A DNA stretch of 64,000 nt from Marasmius tenuissimus. Taxonomy: Eukaryota > Basidiomycota > Agaricomycetes > Agaricales > Marasmiaceae. The notes under the pieces were generated by a model. It searched no databases. It saw only the letters and a program-made list of their open reading frames with translations, and was not told the DNA's origin. The position numbers were made by a program, and so were the translations under genes. The DNA lies in contig JAQOTA010000054.1 of the NCBI GenBank assembly GCA_029532415.1, positions 3,472,001 through 3,536,000 of the forward strand, read 5' to 3'. Positions 23,577 to 33,661 of the stretch are shown here, piece after piece (position 1 is the first letter of the stretch; each line of letters begins with the position of its first letter).

Positions 23577-23975
23577 ACTGCTGCCTAACCATGCTTTTAC
23601 GCCCGAAATTAGCAAGGTAAAAAGCTTCGCAAAACATTTCATTTTGCGGCCAAATTCACTCGCGTCAAAAAGATATTTTCGAGCGCGCAAAAACACATGT
23701 TGAAATACACGAGGCAAAAAGACGACTTTTACGAGTGCCAAAAGGTGCAAAACTGTCCCGGATAAATCTCGGAAGCGTTTTTACGGGCGTAAAAAGGCGA
23801 AAATCCAGAAAAACGTCACGTTTTTCGCTCGAAAAAAGTAACCTTTTTCTTGACTGTTTTGCGCGCTAAAAAAATAGGCTTTGACGCCCGTGAATTTGGT
23901 CGCAAATCCACATCTTTTAGTACGAAGCCTTTTACCCCAATAATTGCGGGCGTAAAAACCTGGTTGGCCAGCAGT
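23577..23975. mobile_element. foldback/MITE element, ~399 bp with long imperfect inverted repeats
   Basis: The left arm begins ACTGCTGCCTAACCATGC and the right arm ends TGGTTGGCCAGCAGT. The two arms are inverted copies over about 110 bp with scattered mismatches (shared words TTTTACGCCCG, GTAAAA.GCTTCG and CCAAATTCAC). It lies 8 bp from the preceding element. No clear target-site duplication. Confidence 0.7.
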
Positions 23976-24201
23976 ATTGTACGATACCATGCACGACGGG
24001 GGCCAGTTGACCGCCGTCGGAGATATTGCGATATTAGGGGACATCATGCATCAATTTTTGCACCGCCTGTGACAGTGGAACTGTTTTGGAACAATGAGAA
24101 CAATACAGTCTGAGTCACGGCATGAGGTTGGTTCAGTCGAATTACTCTCAACAGCTCTCGACTGGTGGGCATCATCTCTCTCATCAGGACCTCCCTCAGT
24201 C

Positions 24202-26788
24202 ATGATGGGCTCTGCGCTACCCACAATATTCACAACCCCAAAGGATGCCAGGAAACTCTACAACCCAGTTTTTGAGAGCTCGCGTAAGAACTGTTCAGAT
24301 TAGTGGTCACAATTGCGCGTGCTCATGGCGATTTTCAGCGAATAGCGTAGGCTTCCTGTCGCGAAGAATTTGGGGCTCGGAGGAAAACCCATATTTCGCC
24401 TTACATGCCAAGGATCGCCACCCCGAAACTCGAAGAGAAGAAGTCCATGATGTTCTCCACTGGGTACGAACACGCAACTCATCCTCACAGCACGCTCCTG
24501 TGCTTTGGATACACGGAGGGGAGGGTGTCGGCAAGTCAGTCCTTTCGCAGGCAATCTTTGCGGAATGTTACGACACAGAATTGGTTTCTTCGTTCTTTTT
24601 TTCGACCGCACATCCCACGACCAATACTTCAGCCCACTTCGTTCGCACGATCCTCTACAACCTCGTGGATGCGAGGCCTGAGCTACGTCGCCCAGTTTCT
24701 CGAGCCTTCAGCTCCAATCCGACAATCTGGGATGCCCCACTGGAGGTGCAATTCAAGACTTTGATCGTCGACACGTTCCAGTCGACGAGTTTTGTGCAGC
24801 GTCTTGACCGCGTGCGAAGGAAGAAGCCGGATCTCATATTGCTTGATGGCCTCGACGAGATGGACGACGCAGAACGAATACTCGACATGATTCTTTCCGG
24901 CGTGAGCGAAGGAAAGCTTCCGCTGCGTTTCATAATTTCCACTCAAAACAACACCAGTTTCACGACTTTTATCGACACTCATATTCAACGCAGTCTGATA
25001 TACCCCATTGGCATCAACCCTAGAAACACCAACCGCGACATCAGGACATATCTCCGCTCCTGCTTCTCAGAAATCCCGAAGGATCGCCTTGACCCGGAGC
25101 TGTTTCCCACCCTCTGGCCTTCTCATGAGGATTATGAGGCGGTCGTTCAATATGCTCAGGGAAGATTCTTATACGCCTCTATGTTCACCGAAGCGATCAA
25201 GGATGAGAACGAGGGGTTTCTACAGCACCCGCTGTTCCTGTTAAGGGACATTCTGGATGATACCAGGGCAAACGGTGGCCAGCAGAGTCCGTTCGACTGC
25301 CTCCTACGGTACATTTTGTTCAAGGGCAGTCAGGATCGTTATAATCCTGATGCCTTCAAGGCGCTTTTGCTCTCGGTCCTACTCTTCCGCTTCACTCGCG
25401 GCGCTGCCTCACCCTTGTTTATGGAGCATTTTTGGGGGTTTTCTTCTGACCTCTCCCGTACCCCCACGCTTTTCCTTGCACAACTTGGGACGCTTCGCTA
25501 TATGGTCAATTTTGGCAGTATAAATGGCCACATTCATTTCCTTCATTCCTCAATTGTTGAGTTCCTTCACGACCCTGCTCGCGCAGGACCGTTTTACATC
25601 GACGAGTTGCAATCATACCACACCCTTGTTCACCGCTGGATACGGAGACTTGTTGAATGGCAGGCTGATGAGGAGACTGGGCGAGTAGTTGCGCTGTATA
25701 TTCTGGTTTTTTTTTTGCTCACCCTATAGCTGCAGGTTCAACCGTCATGCCATCATCGTACTATGGGAACAATGGGGCACATTCATAACCAGCTCTCGAG
25801 TACCTGATGAGACAGTCCTTTCGCACCTCCTTGAACTTGATCTTTCCGTTCTCTTCAATCGTGCGCTGTCAATATTGTTGGCGGGATTCAGACCATTTCA
25901 TGCTTTATTCCGCAATCTGAAGATGGTTGCAGACTGGTTGGAGGTCAGCATATTCTGCTCTCACGAACGAATCCCATTGACTCTTATGTCGCCAGGACTG
26001 TGAGCTTTCTGACGCCAAACATCTCTATCGGCGATTCATGAACGCCCAGCAAACACTCCACGTCCGAGCGACGATCTCACCTACAGTCAAAGACGACCTT
26101 CTAACCTGGGTCATTTTCGACCTGGCGTTCTGCAAGTACGCTTCCAATTCAACAAATCGAGCGCAACACTCGGTACGGGCCTCCGCATCGAATATAGCCT
26201 TCGTCGCGGTAGGAGAAGATTGCACCTGTTTTAGCGACTCGACAGATCCAGAATCAACAGATCCAGAACCAACGGATCCAGACTCGACAGACTCGGACTC
26301 GACAGATCCAGACATTCAACTCCTACATCTGGATATACGAGACGGATACACAGTGACGCTCGACATGTTCGTGAAAGAAATGAATAACTCTAACCCACGA
26401 CTTCTCGCCAACCGCGGTCGCAACCGAGCCCTGATCTTCAACATCCTTGGATCATCCCTGTTGAGCCTCTGCGGCCCAAATCGTGACCTGCTGCCCCTCT
26501 GTCATCAAACTATCGAGTTTTCCAAAATGATCCGCGGACGTTTCCAGTATGATAAGTCAGGCATCGTGGCCGAGGAATACGCAGGGTGCAAGATTGCGAC
26601 CCTCCAGTGGTTAAAGGTTCGTGCTCTTGGAGGCTCTCCTACCGTTACTGATAGTCCTCTTTCAGTCGTTCGGTTCGGATAAGGACAGACATATACGTGA
26701 CCTCATCCGCTCTTTGGATAGCTTCGTACCGGAAAAGCTGTCGTGGTGGGGCAAGCTCTGGGCTCTTTTGTGGGCATGGTGGCCATGA
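24202..26788 (+). CDS. NACHT (STAND) NTPase, intact copy B
   Basis: Exons 24202/24205-24283, 24339-25680, 25730-25943, 25996-26616 and 26666-26788 join in phase to about 792 aa (start MMGSALPTIFTTPKD). An in-frame ATG at 24094 could extend the N-terminus, but homology to copy A starts only at the MMGS codons. Domains: a linker GFLSRRIWGSEENP, NACHT with Walker A GGEGVGKS, Walker B LILLDGLDEMDD and LRFIISTQNN, a helical part with HIHFLHSSIVEFLHDP, then LWEQWGTFITSSRVPD. An acidic S-T-D-P-E/D repeat tract (26230-26315) follows, then RALIFNILGSSLLSLCG and a final exon ending in a tryptophan-rich tail SWWGKLWALLWAWWP. Intron 2 (25681-25729) has a GC donor. Likely an allorecognition or immune-type switch protein; the ligand is unknown. 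Confidence 0.87.
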
Positions 26789-26910
26789 CTTGGTCAATCT
26801 GGATAGTGTGAGGGATGGTAGATGCCACCATATCAGGCAGTACTTAGTATACGAATTTGCGTACTGGGACTATACCACGGAAATCCGGAGATGACATACC
26901 CCTTGGCATA

Positions 26911-26954
26911 GAGAACTGAATGCTCATGTCGTGGCCGGGAGGTTTGACGTTGAT
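26911..26954 (+). repeat. 44-bp direct repeat, right copy
   Basis: Begins GAGAACTGAATG and ends GGTTTGACGTTGAT; about five mismatches to 13895-13938. It lies 122 bp after the stop of NACHT gene B. Confidence 0.7.
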
Positions 26955-28680
26955 TGCCGAACCTTTAGGTTTGGCTCCTCTTATGAAAATGCTCTGGGGT
27001 CAGGATTTTGAGACTTAGGTTCCCACGCACCATATATAGGCATGGACTTTCATAAGCGCTCGAGTTGGGCCTCGTGATGTAGACGCCCGTTATGGCCCTT
27101 TCCCTTCACATTCACTCCACGATCTCCTCGACTTTGAATCGACCTCAGAGAATCTACACAGCTGTACGCCTCTTTCTATCTCATTAAAGTGATCGTCGTA
27201 TGCCCGATCTTCTGTCACGTACTTTCTACGACTTCAAGGTCTCCTCGTGTTTCGCCACGACGATGACTGGCTAGATTGAAAAAATGGCAAGACGGTGAAG
27301 ATTCAAGTCAAGGTCAGGTGCATCTCCTGCTTCTCTGCTGGCATTGACATCATTCTTGATAGTAAATTTCTCTTCCGCGACACAAGTATACTGAAGACTT
27401 TATCCTTCCAACTTCCAACAGCCCGATTAAATCCGTTAGCTTTTTGCAGTCTCCATATTACTTCCATTCTAATTTCACTATCATCCTCACACTCTACAGC
27501 AGTAAGATGATGACCTTTGCTAGACCTCGTAAGGTATCTATTGTTCTTAAGCGCATCTACATGGCACGAATATCTTCCTGATGCCTGTTGTTCTCGGCAT
27601 GGATCCTCAGGTGTTTGTTGTCACCCTCGGACAGTGTTGTTTAATGTTAGTTGAATCTGCGACCCAAGATCCTTTTTGGATAGGTTTTCAGTGGCTTTAC
27701 CGGGTTAAGAATCAGAATGACTGAGTGTGGTAGGTAAACACTCAACCAGCACTCGAGTTTCCTCGCGTCAGATTGACCAGACCACTACTACTGTCAGGAA
27801 CATGGAACGCATGAACGACATGAGTGCTCCCACCCGTTTTTATCTATGTGCACAGACATCGTCCCCGAAGGCACCTGGTGTTCATCCATGATCCATTTGT
27901 GATTGATCTGTGACCTGACCGGCACTCAAAACTTTGGTCGTTTCATCTGTCTCCCTACTTGGTTCCACCCCCCTTTCTAAGTTATGTAATTTGTACTCAT
28001 TCGGACTGTTAATGCCCAACGAGATGTTCGTGGGTTAATCTGGACAGATCTGGACAACCCAGGACAAGATCAGGCCAATCAGGGCCTATTTCTGACAACT
28101 TGGGTTAATTGGCATCTGGTAGACAGAGATAAACCACCCTCATCAACTATATTCCCTTTTTTTTTGTAGCTCACAACTCTCTCGCACCACTTCTATCAAC
28201 TTGAAGATTCGAGAGGACCTCGACTTTGACGCGGCACAAACACAACTTTGGGTCATCGAACATCAAATTTATGGTCCGTGTGTTCGATTGATCCTTGTTT
28301 GGCACCTGTCCGAGTTTCTCACATATACTCGCATCCCCATTCCAGCCTCCTCCCCACTGTTTCTTTCTTCCTCTCCACCATTGTTGACACTCCCTGCCCT
28401 TACCATATGCCATTGTCAACACACCGGTATACCGTCTCGAGCGTGTCTGTGGGGTTTAGGGCAACATAGTAACGACCAGGATGATGATAAGACACATGGA
28501 TGGTCCTCAGGTGCGTATCACAGTGGCTATAGTGTCAATATACGGTACTGACGCGTTTTTGCTCTACTTCCAGTACCTTTGGATGTCGCTGTAGCGCCTA
28601 CTATTAAAAAGCAGCTTCAGAGCCTTGTTTTTGTGCGATTTTAGCATAAAACAGATAAGAAATGACTAGGTAATATGAGT
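26955..28680. other. intergenic
   Basis: No gene I can support. Short ORFs around 28201-28551 have no recognisable motif and no consistent splice structure. Confidence 0.4.
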
Positions 28681-31130
28681 ACTAGAGCGAGTCCCGAGCG
28701 GCTAGTAAAAGGCTCAGTTCCTAGCATAAGGAGAGAATAGCGCCTCGGAGGCGTCTCTCCTTATCTCTGAAAACTGTAGGAGTCGTATAACTAACAAAAG
28801 TATCACTTCGGAGGCACGACTAGGACCTGTAGTCATAACAAGGGAATATCTCCAGTGGCTCAGAGGCATCGTACTAAGGATTAGAATAATAGAATCAGAC
28901 TTGATGAAGACCCATACTAGTAGAGCTAGACAGAGGAAGACACCGCGGAAGCATGGATGGTCAGAAAGCAAGACTAAGTCGAGCCTCAAGAAGCTTGGTA
29001 TAAGGACGAGGCCTCACTTTGGAGGCATGATTGATTCAAGTATACTAGGTATACTACAGGTTACGCTAGTCATCCATATTAGCTAGAGCTACCTCATCCC
29101 AACCGAAGTAATTATCTACGTCGGAATCTTCAGGATAATAAGAATCAATGAAGGTTTCATGATCTAGATAATCGGTATAGAATGGATCGCATAAAATAGG
29201 ATTATAGAAAGAAAAGGATCGAGAGAGCCAACGACCCATGACAGGGGAGTACTTGAAGAACAAGAGCTTGGTATAGTCAAGCTTCAGAGGTGCTGGGCAC
29301 TCAGCACAACTGACGACGGCGTCGATCCAAGTGTTGACGGCTCCAGGAGTACGAGCGGTTTTGAAGTCGAGGAAACCAACTCGAGCAATGGACTCGGCGA
29401 CCATGTCGATGACAGACCTGGCGTCGTGAGGAATGAAGTGGTCAAAGGTGTCCTCGCAGAGATAGATTTCGTCCTGGATCATGTCGTAACGAATCACGTA
29501 GCCCCAGTAGATGGATCTGTGGCGACTGAGGAAGAACTGCTGGAAGATGATTCCGAGGATAGCCTCTCGTTCTGCGTCGAGTGGAATGGGTAGGATGATG
29601 CAGCGCTCCTTGATCTTATCAGAGTAATCCTCTGGATACCACCAGAGTTTATACAACTCTGGAGAGGAAGTCAGAAGGCTGCCTCGGAATCTAGAAAATA
29701 GAAAGACTTACTATAAAGCAAGTTGCGGAAGTGATCTTCAATGTTATGCAAGCGTGCCATAGTGTGCTCGGGGGAAAAGTAAGCAAGGAATTGGGAAAAG
29801 CCTAGTACTTGCTTTTACTGACCTCTGGACTTGCCGCTGAAGTGGAAATTTTACTTCGGAAACTAGGAAATTAGCGCTTTGGAGGCGTGGATCTGAACCA
29901 GGCACTGGGCGCTAAACAATGATCAAGAAGTGATCGAAGGAGTTGCACCGTCGACGTACCTCCCTTGTACTTGTACATGGAGATATTGACTGTACTAAGG
30001 GCATAGTTGGCGCTGGTAGCAAAACGCAGTGCTCAAATGCACTGGAAGGCAAGGGACTAAGAAAGAAAGGAATGGTGTACCGAAGAATCAAGTAGGAGTT
30101 CTGGCTGAACCATTGAACTATTACCCGGTATCCAAGGTACCAAGATTGGATATAGTGGGGCGGCCATATGGATGCCAGGACATCAGAATTATCCGAGCTA
30201 CGGAAAGGACATCGACCTGGCTATGAACGGCTGGGTAACTCCATGAATATAGGCATCTGGTAGCACTTCGGAGGCAAGTACTTTGCTTCAGATGGAGGGA
30301 GTTTATGCTTCGGAGGCAGACAGAACAGGATGACCTATGACAATTGAAGAGTCTAGAACTGGAGAATCAATGCTGCGGAGGCAGATAGGCAGAACGGAAC
30401 CATCAATAGGAGAGACTCGGAAGAAAAGAATGTTAGAGAATGTTCGAGGCTGATGATACTTCCGAAGCAAATGATTGGTTTTGACTTTGGGGTTCAAAAG
30501 CGTAGATTAAACACAAAACTCTCCAAGTATATTCCAAAGTAGGTAGTTTATGCCTCTGAGGCATGGTTTATTTGATATTTGTACAATTCGGTAGAATTAG
30601 AGCCTCCTAGAGTATATAAGCAGTGGGGTTTTCATTAAGAATCCCCAAGCAATCCGTACAATTAGTATTCAGAGGAGACGAAGCTATTCCACTTGTTGGG
30701 TAGTTAGTTAACTCGGGAGCGCTTCTGGAGAGACATTAGAACGGAATAGAACTTTGTTTGCCCAAACCTAGAAAATCCATTGAACACTTGCTTGACCTTG
30801 ACTTTGCATTGTTTGTCTGCGACGCCGACTTGACTGGCTGAGCTATTGTTGAACTTCTGAAGCTAATTGGGCTGAGGATATTGTTCGCCGTTGACAGTTG
30901 GTCTTCGGTTATTGACAGACTTGATTGGAGTCTTAATTGCCATTGTTTGATTTGATTGTCTTGTTGCCCCTCGCTGTTCGAGTGGTTCAGAAGCTAGTCG
31001 AAGCCTAAGAACGCACTTCCAAAGCTCCAAACAAACTCTACACTCCCCGAAACAACCTATAAACCTCTCTTCCGAACCCCACTTTTGACCTCCAAACTGG
31101 TTTCAGAGGCGAAGCTACCTTAGTTGGATA
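28681..31130. repeat. region with a recurring CTTCGGAGGCA word, probable transposon-derived DNA
   Basis: The word CTTCGGAGGCA or a close variant occurs about a dozen times, often near-palindromic as TGCCTCTGAGGCA. Sites are near 28743, 28806, 28858, 29018, 29284, 29679, 29853, 29876, 30265, 30307, 30372, 30551 and 31102. A TATATAAG box stands at about 30614. I associate this texture with the non-coding parts of Agaricomycete retroelements, but I found no paired LTRs, reverse transcriptase or integrase. Bases 29761-31929 hold no gene I can support. Confidence 0.45.
29066..29760 (-). CDS. hypothetical protein, two exons, in repeat-rich DNA
   Basis: Exon 1 begins MARLHNIEDHFRNLLY at 29760. An intron starting GTAAGT (about 29659-29711) joins to KLYKLWWYPEDYSDKIKERC and a frame open to 29066. 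About 215 aa, rich in aromatic and acidic residues (FYTDYLDHETFIDSYYPED). No known domain recognised and no signal peptide or membrane span. Its position inside the CTTCGGAGGCA-rich region suggests it belongs to a mobile or repeated element, but this is inference. Confidence 0.5.
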
Positions 31131-31929
31131 GTTTCTTGAGTCAGATTTCCTTCAGCCTACTATTGCAGTCTGGCTAAGAGCGGAACCTACAATCAACACC
31201 AATCCCTGATTCCTGCACCCTTCAGCTACACTCTTGAGTGTTGGGAGGATTTGACCTACAAGTTAGATTTTATTATACACTGCGAGTGGCGCTTTACACC
31301 GTCAACAGTGCAAAGACCGGCCCAAGTGCATGAACATAGTCGGAGTATGCCGCTTCTTACGGGGTTAGACCCACACGTATGTCTAGGAACTGTGGGTTAC
31401 TGGGGTCCAAAATGAGATCTGTGACATATGATGGCGGGATCAGTTATAGATAAGATATACGTCCTAAACATAGACATCGGAGACTTACCCGTGTCATTCA
31501 TCTTCACGCTTTCCACAATAGACTTGACGAGGGCTTTGAGTGTTTGGGTTTTTTGCTTCGATTAGGCTGAGATGTGTACTAGAAAAATAGGCTCCAAACC
31601 TTATTCTTCAAAACTGTACAGTTTGGCTTGCTTTGGGCTCTCTTGGATATTCAGAGTGTTTGCCCGAACAGGAACAAGTTGTGCCTGGGCAGGGCAGCTA
31701 CTCAAGATTGCCGGGCCCATTCAGAATGCGTGGAGAACAACATATCTTATCATATCTCATCCCTCGTCCATGTTCCCACCTCGGTATCTCACGTGCATGG
31801 CCTTCAATACTCAAGGATGTTGTCTGCAAATTTCCTTGGTGCCCCTGTCAGCCATTCGACTCAATGAAAAAATGATGACATTAGGGAACACAAAACTAGG
31901 TCGGGTTCGTACTTTTGCCCCTTACCAAC

Positions 31930-32751
31930 ATGGCATGTCCCAAGAAGTATTGCACGCAGCAAGAGCATCGGGCTGCCAATAGTGCCAGTGCTCAGAGGTA
32001 TCGAGATAGGTACTTTACACATCCTTTATCACTGTTTTGCCCTCATAGAACTAATTTCCATGGGCAGGAACCGTGAGGATCTCAAGGCATGGCGTTGGGA
32101 AAAGGCATACTTGGCCCAAGTGCAAAGGTGTTTTGTCTTTGGTATGTTCTACTGTATCGAGCTTCAACTCAAACCTATTATTAGGACTGCCAAGCTCATG
32201 GAGGAGAATGTAAGACAACAGAGGAGGGAACGAGTGAAGCTGGAAAAGGAAGCACGAAACCAGGAGAGGTGCATCAGATCTAAGGTCATCGATGGGCACT
32301 AACTCAGTATTCATTCCCTGTATACCTCAGACTTCGTGCTAAGGAGGTGGAGGAACACTTACAGATCATCGCCCATGAAGCCTTAAGGGATGCCGAGGTT
32401 GTTTTTGAAGACTACAACAAATATGTTGGCGATTGCTGGCAGTATGTCGACAGCCTTTACCGTGACTACATCAAACCAAGTCTCGGCAATGCCCCCAGAC
32501 TTCCGGAGTTCTTTACACAGTCGATCAGACCTCTGGAGATCATGGATAAGGAGCTCCAGCAGCTCATAGATCGTGTTTACCAGAAGTGTGGGGTTGTCAA
32601 TGAATGGTCACGCATCAAAGAGATACAGTATGAAGTTTGGCAAACTGTATTACCAGTTGATGACATGGAGTGTTTGGCGATGCTGGGATTGTCAGAGCTT
32701 ATCAGGGCTTATGATAGAAAGGAGCTTGACTTCATGAGAGGCTTGTTGTAG
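31930..32751 (+). CDS. coiled-coil protein with basic N-terminus, transposon-associated type
   Basis: ATG at 31930 gives MACPKKYCTQQEHRAANSAS followed by AQRYRDR. An intron at 32010-32067 joins in phase to NREDLKAWRWEKAYLAQVQ. A further probable 57-nt in-frame intron (about 32129-32185) joins to RTAKLMEENVRQQRRERVKL, and another near 32271-32329 to RLRAKEVEEHLQIIAHEAL. The frame ends at 32751 (KELDFMRGLL). The RAANSASAQRYRDR segment resembles a bZIP basic region and is followed by a long charged coiled coil. From memory, short proteins of this style are frequent next to transposons in Agaricomycetes. It converges with the KDZ transposase gene. DNA binding is possible but unproven. Confidence 0.6.
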
Positions 32752-33661
32752 TACGTAGATACATGGGGCAGGGTGTAGGTCACGTAGATAGTAGCCTAAG
32801 ACAAACTCATCCTTCTCGAGAACGGATTCGGTGCAACATGGTTGATTCACAAATATCATAGGTAATCTAAAGCTATGAGGACAAGGGCAGGGTACGTATC
32901 GAATGAGATATGTATTTACAGAATACGCGAACATTGCCCTCATCCATATGGGCCATATCATAGCCCTGTAGGGTTGAAAGGGTGACCCAAAGGACCCATA
33001 CCCCACAATCATATGAGTTTGTTTGCAGTGGCAACAACTACAGAGAGGTATTAGAGAGTTACAGTGGGGCTGGACTGAGTACACTAACCATGAGAGGGCG
33101 AGAACTCCATTCCGAAAGCTTGATCTCAATTTCATATCCCTGATTGTTCGCATTGGCCGCCAGGCATGAGACAAGCCTTTCTATGTTCTATTGAGGTGGT
33201 GAGCTTTTGTATAGAACATGGGGCACGAGCGGGGGGAACTCACTGGGAGCCATTCCAACATGGAGGCACAATCTGCAAATGAGTCAAAGAGTAGGATCTG
33301 CTTTCATTCACGTCAAACAATTACAACAATCCAGTACATCCTATCCAAATCATGAATCGGGATGATCTACATCTTCTTTGTCCAATACTTCGTTGCTCGG
33401 AGCAGCCTCCAAATCGTTGCTGGACCGGTGCATTTATCATTAAGGTTTGTATTGTGAATGTTGAAATGAGGGCACATTCTTCTCCTCCAAATGAATGTCG
33501 GAGGAGGGCGCTGCAGCCATTCACGCAGTCGGTGGACAGCCATGCAGTTTCCTTGTCGATTCTCGTGAGTGTGTCTTTCAGAAAGAGTGTACAGATGTCC
33601 ATCTGCAGCTGCCTCTCCGCCGAGAATGACCCTTGGATCTGGATGTTCTGGTTTACATGCT
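32752..33661. other. between accessory ORF and transposase 3' end
   Basis: Overlapping ORFs occur on both strands (for example 33321-33665 minus), but none has a recognisable domain. Probably the convergent 3' region of the transposon. Confidence 0.35.

Noticed and set aside
28681..31300. Possible complete LTR retrotransposon
   Set aside because: No paired LTRs, reverse transcriptase, protease or integrase motifs were found; only the repeated word and a TATA-like box.
31572..31982. 136-codon ORF before the coiled-coil gene
   Set aside because: It overlaps the better-supported exon starting at 31930 in another frame and shows no domain.
32692..33174. 160-codon minus-strand ORF
   Set aside because: Antisense to and downstream of the coiled-coil gene; no recognisable motif.
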